64,000 nt of DNA from Hyphomicrobium sp. CS1GBMeth3 (GTDB taxonomy: Bacteria > Pseudomonadota > Alphaproteobacteria > Rhizobiales > Hyphomicrobiaceae). Location of the stretch: the NCBI RefSeq assembly GCF_900117455.1, contig NZ_FPHO01000002.1, positions 496,001-560,000 of the forward strand, written 5' to 3'. The translations under genes and the position numbers were made by a program. This document shows positions 1 to 8,128 of the stretch, in pieces; the stretch's first letter is position 1; the number at the start of each line of letters is the position of its first letter. The notes below the pieces were generated by a model. It worked only from the letters and a program-made list of their open reading frames with translations, searched no databases and was not told the DNA's origin.

Positions 1-1116
1 GATTGCGTATTGGTGTGTGGGACCAAGCCGAATTGGTACTCGCCGCTGACCCCATCCGCCAGGGTTTCTCTCGAACACGCCGGGGATGGCCGCGCCGCAG
101 GTGCCGCAGCTATCAGCGTCGGCCAAGTTCCACGCGGTGATCCTGTACCAGTCGCGGCCGATCACGCGGGCCCCGCACGCCGGGCAGTAGGTGCTTCCGC
201 CGGCCTCGTCATGGACATTGCCTGTATAGACGTAGTGCAAACCGATCTGGCACGCGAGGTCGCGTGCCATCGTCAGCGTATGTGCTGGGGTGTGCGGCAC
301 ATCGAGCATCTTGTAGTCCGGATGGAAGGCCGTGAAGTGCAGAGGGACGTCGGGCCCGAGCTTCGTCATCACCCATTCGCTGAGACGTCTCACCTCCTGT
401 GGGCTGTCGTTGTGGCCGGGGATCAGGAGCGTTGTGATTTCAAACCATACCTCGGTCTCGCGTTTCAAGTACTCGAGTGTATCGAGGACCGCGGCGAGAC
501 GGCCGGTACAGAGGCGATTGTAGAACTCCTCTGTGAAGGCCTTGAGGTCGACGTTGGCCGCGTCCATCCAAGTGAAAAGCTCCTCGCGCGCTTCGGAGCC
601 GATATAGCCGGCGGTTACCGCGACATTCTTGATGCCGCGCTTGCGAGCGACCTTGGCGACGTCCACCGCGTATTCGAGGAAGATGACCGGGTCGTTGTAG
701 GTGTAGGCAATGGATTTCGAGCCGGTTGCAATCGCCGCACGCACGATGTCCTCGGGAGAGGCTTCATCCTGCAACCGGTCAAGCTCGCGAGCTTTAGAGA
801 TGTCCCAGTTCTGGCAGAACTTGCAGGTGAGATTGCAGCCGGCCGTGCCAAAGGACAAGACGGGTGAACCCGGGAGGTAGTGGTTCAAGGGTTTCTTCTC
901 GATCGGATCAACGCAGAATCCAGACGAGCGCCCGTAGGTGGTGAGCACGATCTGGTCGTCCTGCCGGCCCCGCACGAAGCAAAGGCCGCGTTGGCCCTTG
1001 TGCAGCCTGCAAAATCTGGGGCAGACGTCGCACTGGACGCGCCCATCCTCGAGCCGGTGCCAATACCGGCCAGGAATACCTTTCAATTGCTCGATACCGG
1101 TCATAGAGTTCGCCAT
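1..1116 (-). CDS. amrS: AmmeMemoRadiSam system radical SAM enzyme (AmrS), 3' end cut by window edge
   Basis: A continuous minus-strand frame of 372 codons runs from an ATG at 1116 to the window edge without a stop. An N-terminal cysteine set (C29, C32, C36, C46) is followed by the radical SAM signature CNLTCKFC (C94, C98, C101), which binds a 4Fe-4S cluster and S-adenosylmethionine. Near the end, CPAC (311-314) and CGTC (337-340) resemble a zinc-ribbon tail. This architecture is that of the AmmeMemoRadiSam radical SAM family, whose physiological reaction is not established. Probably only a few residues are missing. It is divergent from the Memo-like gene with about 26 bp between starts, which supports a functional pair. 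The long plus-strand frame across the same bases is antisense shadow. Confidence 0.9.
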   Translation of the reverse strand, partial: MANSMTGIEQLKGIPGRYWHRLEDGRVQCDVCPRFCRLHKGQRGLCFVRGRQDDQIVLTTYGRSSGFCVDPIEKKPLNHYLPGSPVLSFGTAGCNLTCKFCQNWDISKARELDRLQDEASPEDIVRAAIATGSKSIAYTYNDPVIFLEYAVDVAKVARKRGIKNVAVTAGYIGSEAREELFTWMDAANVDLKAFTEEFYNRLCTGRLAAVLDTLEYLKRETEVWFEITTLLIPGHNDSPQEVRRLSEWVMTKLGPDVPLHFTAFHPDYKMLDVPHTPAHTLTMARDLACQIGLHYVYTGNVHDEAGGSTYCPACGARVIGRDWYRITAWNLADADSCGTCGAAIPGVFERNPGGWGQRRVPIRLGPTHQYAI

Positions 1117-1142
1117 GAGCCGCGCTAAAGGATGTGCGCGTC

Positions 1143-1949
1143 ATGCTCCTCAACCGTACAACCGCTGGGCCACGACCTGCGGCCGTTGCAGGATCATTCT
1201 ATCCTGCCTCAGCGGAGCACCTCGGTCGAACGGTGTCGGCCCTCCTAGCGGCCGCGCGCTCGAGAGAGCAGCCCGGCCTTCGCGGCATCATCGCGCCGCA
1301 CGCCGCCTATGTCTACTCCGGCCCCACGGCTGCCGAGGCATTTGCGAGCATGCGCCATTTGAAGGGCAGCATCGACCGGGTCATCGTCGTCGGTCCAGCC
1401 CATTATGTTCCGTTTCGCGGCGTGGCGGCGCCGTCGAGCACAGCGTTTGCCACCCCGCTCGGTGAAAGTCCTGTCGAGACCTCCGCGGTTGCTGCAATGG
1501 CCGAGGCGGGGCTCGTCGTGATCGACGACGAGCCGCATGCACCTGAGCACGCCCTAGAAGTCGAGCTTCCGTTCCTGCAGGCTATTTTCGGCCCGCTGCC
1601 CATTGTGCCGCTGCTCTTCGGCTTGACCTCCGCCCGGGCAGTCGCGGCCGTGCTCGCGCGGGTGTGGACCTGCAAGACGTTCCTGGTCGTGAGCTCCGAC
1701 CTCTCCCACTATGAGGAGTACGAGGATGCTTGCCGCCATGACGCGAGTACGGCTCGCTCGATCGAAACGCTCGACGAGGGTGCAATCGGCCCGGCCGACG
1801 CTTGCGGCCACCTCGCGATCCGCGGGGCTCTCATCGAGGCGAAGCGCCGGTGTGCTTCTGTCTTGCGGCTCGATCTGCGCAATTCGGGCGACACCGCAGG
1901 CGATAAGCGGAGCGTTGTCGGCTATGGCGCCTGGGCGTTCACAACGTAG
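1143..1949 (+). CDS. amrB: AmmeMemoRadiSam system protein B (Memo-like, AmrB)
   Basis: This protein of about 268 residues belongs to the MEMO1/AmrB family, structurally related to non-heme iron dioxygenases. The hallmark PAAVAGSFYP lies near the N-terminus, followed by the histidine-containing APHAAYVYSGPT, PAHYVPFRGV and SSDLSHYEEY segments that line the metal site in this family. The start was moved to the ATG at 1143 because AAAGGA (1127-1132) is well spaced for it and too close for the in-frame GTG at 1134. It is divergent from the radical SAM partner. The third family member, AMMECR1-like AmrA, is not in the window. Function is inferred from family only. Confidence 0.88.
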   Translation: MLLNRTTAGPRPAAVAGSFYPASAEHLGRTVSALLAAARSREQPGLRGIIAPHAAYVYSGPTAAEAFASMRHLKGSIDRVIVVGPAHYVPFRGVAAPSSTAFATPLGESPVETSAVAAMAEAGLVVIDDEPHAPEHALEVELPFLQAIFGPLPIVPLLFGLTSARAVAAVLARVWTCKTFLVVSSDLSHYEEYEDACRHDASTARSIETLDEGAIGPADACGHLAIRGALIEAKRRCASVLRLDLRNSGDTAGDKRSVVGYGAWAFTT

Positions 1950-1995
1950 CGGGTCCGCCGGCCCGCGTAGAGATGGGCTGGGGATTGCCGGCGGG

Positions 1996-2430
1996 CTATC
2001 TGGTTCCGCTGATGTAGTGCTCGAGTTGCTCGATCACGAACTTCTGGTCGCTGATGGTGCTCTTCACAAGATCGCCGATCGATAAAAGACCCAAGATGAT
2101 CCCGTCCTCTACTATCGGCAAGTGGCGCACCAGCTTTGAAGTCATTAGCGCCATGCACTGCTCAACCGTATAATCTGGCAAGGCGCATACGACGTTGGTT
2201 TGCATGATCTCCCTGACCCGTGTCTTGGGCGATGCTCTGCCCTTCAGGACGACGTTGCGGGCGTAGTGCCGTTCCGTGATGATGCCGATGAGCTCGTCGC
2301 CCTCGATGACAACGAGCGCGCCAATGTTTCGGTCGGCCATCTCCTTGATAGCGTCGAAGACGCTCGTGTCGGGATGGATGGACCAGACCCGGTTGCCCTT
2401 CTGGAGCAGTAGATGGCGCACGGTCGTCAT
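1996..2430 (-). CDS. CBS-domain protein (tandem CBS pair)
   Basis: A 144-residue soluble protein made almost entirely of two CBS domains (about residues 10-62 and 76-132), which usually bind adenine nucleotides and act as energy sensors. Typical strand-helix segments are seen at ALVVIEGDELIGIITERHY and RHLPIVEDGIILGLLSIGDL. The start at 2430 (MTTVRHLLLQ) is preferred over an upstream in-frame start because GGGAGGCG sits about 7 nt upstream and family members begin here. No catalytic domain is attached, so it is a stand-alone regulatory module of unknown partner. It is convergent with amrB (46 bp between stops) and divergent from the SDR gene. Confidence 0.9.
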   Translation of the reverse strand: MTTVRHLLLQKGNRVWSIHPDTSVFDAIKEMADRNIGALVVIEGDELIGIITERHYARNVVLKGRASPKTRVREIMQTNVVCALPDYTVEQCMALMTSKLVRHLPIVEDGIILGLLSIGDLVKSTISDQKFVIEQLEHYISGTR

Positions 2431-2618
2431 CGGACGCCTCCCATGGCGCAGGAACAGTTTATCCAGATTTGGGTCCTGGCTAGGAGGGTGGCAAGCGGCT
2501 GTTCGAGGCAATCTGGGGGGAGGCGCTACCCCGATCGCCGAGACGAGGATGGAACAGGAAGCGGCAAAGGACTATCCTAGGGCTCCTTGTGCAGATCGTC
2601 CGAGAAGGGTTGGATCAG

Positions 2619-3338
2619 ATGGCAAGCCTGCAGGGCAAAGTGGCAGTGGTGACGGGCGTCAGCCACGACGGACAGGTGGGGCAGGCCGTGGCCAAAGCCC
2701 TGGCCGAGAGCGGTGCCGCCCTGGCGATTTGCGCGCGCACGCAGGCCAATGTGGAGGCCCGCGCGGCGGAGCTGCGCCAGAGTGGGGCGCGCGTGCTTGC
2801 GATCGCCGCTTCGCTCACCGATGAAGGCGGGGTGCAAGAGCTCATAGACGGCGTGTTGAAGGAGTATGGGAGGATCGATGTCCTGATCAATCTGGCGGGC
2901 GGGCTCACCCGCTACAAGCCTGCCGTCGAGACCTCGCTCGACGATTGGAGAACCGAGATCGATAACAACCTTCTCAGCTCCTTTTTAACCTCGCGGGCGG
3001 TCTTCCCGCATATGCGCACGGCCGGGGGAGGCGCCATCGTGAACTTCGCACGGTCCGGTCTGCCTCAAGCCAACATGATCGCGTACAATTGCGCCAAAGC
3101 TGGAATCGAGGCGCTGACGCGTACCCTGGCGCTGGAAGGGAGAGACAGCGGCATACGGGTGAACGCTGTCGCCCCGGGGCTCGTGGATACGGGCTCGAAT
3201 ATTGCCGCGATGAAACCTAAAGATCTGAAGCATTGGACCAAACGCGACGATATCGCTGAGGCGGTCGTTTTTCTCGCCTCGCCTGGCGCAGCAGGGATTA
3301 CCGGCCAGACCATCGCGGTCACGGGCTGGGGATTGTAG
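2619..3338 (+). CDS. short-chain dehydrogenase/reductase (SDR), atypical active site
   Basis: A 239-residue Rossmann-fold SDR. The cofactor loop near residues 11-22 (TGVSHDGQVG) is longer than the classical TGxxxGIG. The NNAG motif is replaced by NLAG (about 91-94), while YNCAK (Y156, K160) keeps the Tyr-x3-Lys pair. The usual serine before the tyrosine is not in its normal context: the stretch reads IVNFARSG and is about two residues shorter than in the FabG elsewhere in this window. The C-terminal IAVTGWGL resembles the usual SDR ending. Substrate is unknown and an altered or lost reductase activity is possible. The start at 2619 is preferred because it begins with the standard MASLQGKVAVVTG; AAGGG lies about 10 nt upstream. 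Confidence 0.85.
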   Translation: MASLQGKVAVVTGVSHDGQVGQAVAKALAESGAALAICARTQANVEARAAELRQSGARVLAIAASLTDEGGVQELIDGVLKEYGRIDVLINLAGGLTRYKPAVETSLDDWRTEIDNNLLSSFLTSRAVFPHMRTAGGGAIVNFARSGLPQANMIAYNCAKAGIEALTRTLALEGRDSGIRVNAVAPGLVDTGSNIAAMKPKDLKHWTKRDDIAEAVVFLASPGAAGITGQTIAVTGWGL

Positions 3339-3460
3339 TTAGCAAGCTTTCTCGAAAGCTGGCGATTTCGCGCGCGTTCCTGCTGCGTTGCAATATGCGA
3401 TAATATCTTTTGACTGACTTATGGCGGCGGTTCTCGCGAGTTCTTACGTACAAGAAGAGA

Positions 3461-3479
3461 CGGACCCGTGTGGGGTCCG
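3461..3479 (+). promoter_or_regulatory. inverted repeat in the SPW-gene leader
   Basis: A perfect 7-bp inverted repeat (CGGACCC, 5-nt loop, GGGTCCG) ends about 15 nt before the AAAGGAGG ribosome-binding site of the SPW-repeat gene. It could be a leader hairpin or an operator; no run of T follows it. Confidence 0.3.
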
Positions 3480-3506
3480 CAAATGTCAACCCAAAGGAGG
3501 TTGGCA

Positions 3507-3869
3507 ATGGTAAACGACATAAAGTTCTCCGCCTATTGGCAGGATGTCTTGAACTGCCTGCTCGGCGTCGGATTGTTCTTCTCGCCTTGGGCACTTGGAT
3601 TTGCATCCGAACAGACCGCAGCGTGGAATGCCTATGTTGTCGGGGCCATCATCGCGGTGATGGCCTTTGCAGCGATGGTCGCCTTCCATGACTGGGAGGA
3701 GTGGGTGAGTGTCGCGCTGGGTACTTGGCTCGTCGTGTCGCCGTGGCTCCTGGGCTTCAGCACCGTCGGCTCTGCCATGTTGACCCACGTTGTGATCGGC
3801 ATCGCGGCATTGGTTCTCGCTATCTGGTCCTCGGCCGAGCATGGTTCGGGTCCCCTGGCGGCCCGTTGA
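3507..3869 (+). CDS. SPW-repeat integral membrane protein
   Basis: A 120-residue membrane protein with two copies of the SPW motif (FSPWALGF around residue 26 and VSPWLLGF around residue 78), each inside a hydrophobic hairpin, giving four predicted transmembrane segments. This matches the SPW repeat family (PF03779), whose function is unknown. The start at 3507 is chosen because AAAGGAGG sits 6-7 nt upstream; in-frame codons further up lack such a site. The C-terminus is polar and short. It precedes two small orphan genes on the same strand. Confidence 0.88.
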   Translation: MVNDIKFSAYWQDVLNCLLGVGLFFSPWALGFASEQTAAWNAYVVGAIIAVMAFAAMVAFHDWEEWVSVALGTWLVVSPWLLGFSTVGSAMLTHVVIGIAALVLAIWSSAEHGSGPLAAR

Positions 3870-3990
3870 CCAAAGGTATGGGGCTAAGGACTATGGCCCC
3901 CTGCGCTGCTTCCGGCCTGCGTCCTCGCAGCTTCGCGTTTGTGAGGTTGCAGGGAGAGGGGCGGCTCGTGCTGGCACCGGAGGCAACGCG

Positions 3991-4242
3991 ATGCGGATCG
4001 AAGAGACCGAAGGTAGGTTCGGATTCCATCTGACGGGGGGTAAGGGTGAATGTCCGGCGGCGTGTGCCAACGTCCAGATCTTCGTAAAGTCGAGTGCGCT
4101 CAGCCGCGCGGCCGATCTTGCGATCTCGCCCCATCTCATGACTGCAGGTGAAATCGATCGGTTCGTCGACGAGGCCATTGCGTCTCTTCAGGTGATCCGT
4201 ATGGACGCGAAGAATGCGCTGACTCTTGCGGCGGCACGTTGA
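3991..4242 (+). CDS. small hypothetical protein (83 aa)
   Basis: The frame opens at an ATG (3991) with GGAGG 7 nt upstream and encodes a soluble 83-residue protein beginning MRIEETEGRF. It has two cysteines in the segment GECPAACANV and a helical second half rich in Ala, Ile and Leu. There is no signal peptide or membrane segment, and no family is recognised. It follows the SPW gene by about 120 bp and is followed by another small gene, so a shared accessory transcript is plausible. The good ribosome-binding site is the main support for a real gene. Confidence 0.6.
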   Translation: MRIEETEGRFGFHLTGGKGECPAACANVQIFVKSSALSRAADLAISPHLMTAGEIDRFVDEAIASLQVIRMDAKNALTLAAAR

Positions 4243-4299
4243 GCGTCTCATGGGCGAGGGCCGCCGAATTGCCAGCCTGGAAAGACAGGAGTGAAGGTC

Positions 4300-4548
4300 A
4301 TGAACGCGAACAACTGGGTGGTGGTCGCGAACGTGGGCGGCTCCGTTCCTGCGACGCGCTCGGACAGCTCAGGAGACATGGAGCAGCTCGAGCTGATGGA
4401 ACTCGTCTTGATGTCGGAGCATCAGAGCAGAGAGTCCGCGGAGATGGACGCAGAGGCGCGGCGGGCGCAAATGGACGGCTGGTCCTATTCGGTTCTGCCG
4501 CGGAGCGATTACGACGCGAAGACGCGGGCCGCGAAAAGTGCCACTTAG
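4300..4548 (+). CDS. small hypothetical protein (82 aa)
   Basis: Small soluble protein beginning MNANNWVVVANVGG. The middle is acidic and methionine-rich (MEQLELMELVLMSEHQ), and the C-terminus is basic and tyrosine-containing. The ATG at 4300 has AGGAG about 9 nt upstream; an in-frame GTG at 4291 is the alternative. No family is recognised and no membrane segment is seen. It is convergent with the TonB receptor gene, whose stop lies about 100 bp away. Confidence 0.55.
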   Translation: MNANNWVVVANVGGSVPATRSDSSGDMEQLELMELVLMSEHQSRESAEMDAEARRAQMDGWSYSVLPRSDYDAKTRAAKSAT

Positions 4549-4650
4549 GACGTCACGAATCCATGGGTGAAGCTCAATGGGTGAAGCGCCCCCCTGAGGC
4601 GAAGCGGAAACTGACCAACGGCGGAATCTGGCCGGGCTGGCTCTCCGCTC

Positions 4651-6996
4651 CTACTTCCAGGAATATTTGAGCGTGCCCAGCACTGTGCGGCCGGCACCGA
4701 GACCGCAGTAGGCCAGCCCGGATTGGCACGACGCGACGTAATATTCGTCTTCCAGATTCGTGGCGTTGATCTGCGCCTGCCACCCTTCGAGCTCAGGATC
4801 GAGATAGGCGAAATCGTAACTCACGGTTGCGTCGAGTAGCGTGTGCGACGGAATGTAGATCGCGTTGGCCTGATCTCCGTAATTCTCACCGACGTAGCGG
4901 ATGCCACCGCCGATGCCGAAGCCCGCGAGAGATCCGTCGAACCATGTGTATTTCGCCCACAGGGAGGCCTGCTCGAGGTTCACGTTTGGCAGATAGTTAC
5001 CAATGTTCCCGACGTAAATGCTCTTTGTGATTTCGGGATCGAGCTTGCTATAGCCGCCGACGATCTCGAGCTCGCGAGTGACGTTGCCCCGCACCTCGAA
5101 CTCGAAACCGCGCACACGGGCTTCATCGGTCTGGACGCTATACAGGCCAAACGCCAAGGGATTTGGGTCAGTGGTTAGAACGTCCTGTTGGCGAATATCA
5201 AATAGTGCAGCGGTGAACATCAGGTTGGTGCCATTCGGCATGAACTTGAGGCCGATTTCCTTGCCCTCGCCCGTCGTCGGCTTGAAGGTGTTTCCATCGA
5301 AGTCGGCGCCAGTATTCGGCACGAACGAGGTCGAATAGCTGACGTAAGGGGCAAGACCGAAGTCGAACAAATAGCTCAGGCCGACGCGGCCGGTTTGAGC
5401 GGAGTCGTCCCGCTCATATGGAGAGAAATCAGGAGGTGGGTAGGAGCCCCTGCTAATAGTTTCGACGCTCGACCAATCCTGGCGTCCGGTCAGTGAGAGC
5501 GTCCAGCGGTCAAACTTGATCTGATCCTGAACATAGATGCCTGTCTGTTCCAGGTGCGAATCGACGTCCAGGAATGCAGAGAGATCTCCGGGCAACGGAA
5601 TCGGCTGTGCGCCATACACAGGATTGAACACATCGATAGGCAGATAGTCGCCTGCGTCGTTCGCCAGCAGGCTCGTGTTCGAGCTTCGTGTCCTCTGATA
5701 GTCGACGCCCACCAGCACCTTGTGGGTGAGAGGCCCCGTCGTGAAATCCGCCTGAAGCTGATTGTCGACGGCGAAGTTGGCGGCATCGGCGTCAACGTAG
5801 ATCGGTGTGCGGAAAAACTGAGTTCCGACCATGAAGTCGCCGCGCATGGCCTGCATGTCTTGCGCGACATCGAAGTATCTCAGGTTCTGGCGGAACTGCA
5901 GGCCGGTCTGGATACGGTGTTCGAATTCATAGCCGATGGACCACTGCTCGAGCGCATAGTGATCGAAACCCGGCTCGCCTAGGTAACGGCTGCGGGGAAT
6001 GCGCCCGAACGGATTGGACAGTAGCGTCACCTCTCCGGGCACGTATTGCTGATAGCCGTCATTCTCGATCTTCTGGTACTGCGAAAGAAGGGTCAAGCTG
6101 GTGTCAGAGTTCGCGCGCCACGTCACGCTCGGCGCGATAAACAGCTTGTTGTTTTCCTGAAAATCAATCTCAGAGTCGCTGTCGCGCGCCAATCCGACGA
6201 CCCGATAAAGTAGATTTGGATTGGTGGAGACGGGCCCGCCAACGTCGAAAGCGCCTTCCAGCCGGTCGAACGAACCAGTCGTCCCCACGACTTCGAAATG
6301 CGGCGTGTCGAGCGGGCGCTTGCTGACCATGTTGACCAGGCCGCCTGGGTCGGATTGGCCGTATAGGCCCGACGATGGTCCTTTCAGGACCTCAAGTCGT
6401 TCGAGACCGTAGGTCTCGATACGTGGGACGGCGAACGCGGAGGCGTCACTCGGCAGGCGGAGGCCGTCGAGATACTGCGGGGCATTGAAGCCGCGGATCT
6501 TGATGGAGTCAAAAAAGACATTCGCTCCAAATCCGTCGACGGTGACACCGGGCGTGTAACGCAGGGCATCGGCGATCGTCCTCGCCTGCTGATCGCTGAT
6601 CTGATCCTGCGTGATCACCGAAATCGACTGCGGCGTTTCGAGGATGGGGGTATCGGTCTTGGTTGCCGTTGCGCTTACCGCGGCCGAATAGCCGTCGACG
6701 GGCCCCTTGGCGCGCTCGGACGACCGGCCGCTTCCTGCACTCGTCGTCTCGACGGGCGGCGGAGCAGGCGCTGAGGGGGCGAGCCCCTTCGAGGTTTGAA
6801 CCTTCTTCTTCTTCGATGCGGCCTTCGACTTGGCGGCCGTGCCTTCCACGACCAAGGGCGGCAGCGGTACGGCTTCGCTCGACCCTTCGGACGCGGATTG
6901 CGCGGCGACTGGCGCCAACGAGCCCGTGACCGCAGTGAAAAGCGCAGCGGTCAGCGCCGACGCGAACTCGCGCCTACGCCAAGCAGCAAGCGTCAT
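4651..6996 (-). CDS. TonB-dependent siderophore receptor
   Basis: Outer-membrane gated beta-barrel receptor of the ferric-siderophore class, about 781 residues. A signal peptide (MTLAAWRRREF, hydrophobic stretch, cleavage near APVAAQS) is followed by a Lys/Pro-rich linker and then a plug domain starting at TPQSISVITQDQI with the typical ADALRYTPGV and LEVLKGPSSGLYGQSDPGG signatures. The rest is a 22-strand-type barrel ending in an aromatic-containing strand (LGTLKYSWK). There is no separate N-terminal STN signalling domain, so sigma/anti-sigma transmembrane signalling is unlikely. The start at 6996 gives a proper signal peptide; GGGGGA lies just upstream. It lies downstream of an AraC-type regulator gene on the same strand, which is the likely activator. 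Confidence 0.92.
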   Translation of the reverse strand: MTLAAWRRREFASALTAALFTAVTGSLAPVAAQSASEGSSEAVPLPPLVVEGTAAKSKAASKKKKVQTSKGLAPSAPAPPPVETTSAGSGRSSERAKGPVDGYSAAVSATATKTDTPILETPQSISVITQDQISDQQARTIADALRYTPGVTVDGFGANVFFDSIKIRGFNAPQYLDGLRLPSDASAFAVPRIETYGLERLEVLKGPSSGLYGQSDPGGLVNMVSKRPLDTPHFEVVGTTGSFDRLEGAFDVGGPVSTNPNLLYRVVGLARDSDSEIDFQENNKLFIAPSVTWRANSDTSLTLLSQYQKIENDGYQQYVPGEVTLLSNPFGRIPRSRYLGEPGFDHYALEQWSIGYEFEHRIQTGLQFRQNLRYFDVAQDMQAMRGDFMVGTQFFRTPIYVDADAANFAVDNQLQADFTTGPLTHKVLVGVDYQRTRSSNTSLLANDAGDYLPIDVFNPVYGAQPIPLPGDLSAFLDVDSHLEQTGIYVQDQIKFDRWTLSLTGRQDWSSVETISRGSYPPPDFSPYERDDSAQTGRVGLSYLFDFGLAPYVSYSTSFVPNTGADFDGNTFKPTTGEGKEIGLKFMPNGTNLMFTAALFDIRQQDVLTTDPNPLAFGLYSVQTDEARVRGFEFEVRGNVTRELEIVGGYSKLDPEITKSIYVGNIGNYLPNVNLEQASLWAKYTWFDGSLAGFGIGGGIRYVGENYGDQANAIYIPSHTLLDATVSYDFAYLDPELEGWQAQINATNLEDEYYVASCQSGLAYCGLGAGRTVLGTLKYSWK

Positions 6997-7069
6997 AGAA
7001 TCCCCCAAAGGCTTCTTAAGATCCCTCGGTATTCCTGACATGCTGAGGTCCGCGTCGCCACGTCGTTGG

Positions 7070-7099
7070 CTATCGCAAAAATCGAAAAGACTGTCGCAA
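7070..7099 (-). promoter_or_regulatory. direct repeat, candidate AraC-family operator for the siderophore receptor
   Basis: On the minus strand two nearly identical 9-mers, TTGCGACAG (7099-7091) and TTGCGATAG (7078-7070), are spaced exactly 21 bp apart. They lie in the 136-bp gap between the AraC-type regulator gene and the receptor gene. Direct repeats two helical turns apart fit the binding mode of AraC-family proteins; the assignment is inference. Confidence 0.5.
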
Positions 7100-7132
7100 T
7101 AAGCAGTTTAGAAGCGCTCGAAAAACGCGCGG

Positions 7133-8128
7133 TCATTCCCGTTCACGCGAGATGTCTTGCCCGGGAGGATGGCCAAAATATCTGCGGTAAGCGGCCGTGA
7201 AAGCCGACGGGCTGACGAAGCCGACTCTGTAGCCGGTCTCGGCGACGGTGAGATGATACTCGCGCAGCAGGACGCGCGCCATCTGCAACCGCTGCATGCG
7301 TACGTATCCGAAAATCGTTGTGCCGAAGACGGTCTTGAAGTTCGCCTGCAGGGTCGTCAGATTGACGCCCACACGCTTCGTTAGCTCAAGGATTTTTGGG
7401 GGCGCCACGAGATTGGCATCGAGAATGTCGCGCGCTTCCACGACGCGATCGTAGTGTCGTTTGCCGATGGCGGCGATCATCCGGCGCTCGTGCGCGAGAA
7501 GCTGTGCGATTTCGATGACGAACGACAGGGTGTTGCTTTCGAGGAAAAGCTCGCCGAGCTGATCGCCGTAAGGGTGGTCGAGGCTGCGACGCGCGATATC
7601 GACCACCTTGGGCGAGCGGGGCAGCGACTCGAAACGAAAATCCGTCCGGACGAATTCTCGCAAGGCGGCGAGGCCATCCGATTTGATTGTGTCGCCGAAA
7701 CGGTCGAAGAACTCCGGCTTGATCACAAATCCGGCCGAGCGGCTCCGGTGTGACATCATCCCCGATAGCTCGAAGCGGGTCCGTTCCCGAAAGCCGAAGA
7801 GGGCCGGCCGCTCCGCATACCGCGTGATGGGCCCATATCCGACAACCTGCATCGTCTCCGGGCCACCGTCCAACAGGACGCCGCACATGACGGCCGGCTC
7901 GGCCTCGCTCTGAATACTGTCGCTCGTCAGGTACGTTATGTCATCGGCCGCTGCCCTGAGCCCCGGCTGGATCTCCTGGCTCAACAACCGGCCCGCAAAA
8001 AGCGGCGTGTCGACGTGACCTGACGGGGGCGTGACGAGCGTGACCCCGAGGGCTTGATCCGCCGCGAGACGGATCAGCTCAGATGGCTTGAAGCCCTCCG
8101 CCGAAACAACACGGGTTAGCATTCCCAC
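7133..8128 (-). CDS. AraC-family transcriptional regulator (PchR-like)
   Basis: A 331-residue regulator with an N-terminal sensing region and a C-terminal AraC/XylS double helix-turn-helix (about residues 230-328). The HTH region includes LTKRVGVNLTTLQANFKTVFG and ends with VGFVSPSAFTAAYRRYFGHPPG. The overall layout resembles PchR-type regulators, which sense ferric siderophore and activate receptor genes. The GTG at 8128 is two codons before an ATG at 8122; either could be used. It lies upstream of and co-oriented with the TonB receptor, and divergent from the PepSY membrane protein, so it probably controls both sides. Confidence 0.87.
   Translation of the reverse strand: MGMLTRVVSAEGFKPSELIRLAADQALGVTLVTPPSGHVDTPLFAGRLLSQEIQPGLRAAADDITYLTSDSIQSEAEPAVMCGVLLDGGPETMQVVGYGPITRYAERPALFGFRERTRFELSGMMSHRSRSAGFVIKPEFFDRFGDTIKSDGLAALREFVRTDFRFESLPRSPKVVDIARRSLDHPYGDQLGELFLESNTLSFVIEIAQLLAHERRMIAAIGKRHYDRVVEARDILDANLVAPPKILELTKRVGVNLTTLQANFKTVFGTTIFGYVRMQRLQMARVLLREYHLTVAETGYRVGFVSPSAFTAAYRRYFGHPPGQDISRERE

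Noticed and set aside
10-867. 285-codon plus-strand frame opposite amrS
   Set aside because: The minus strand carries the radical SAM CxxxCxxC and zinc-ribbon motifs in one continuous frame; the plus frame has no recognisable domain and arises from GC-rich antisense bias.
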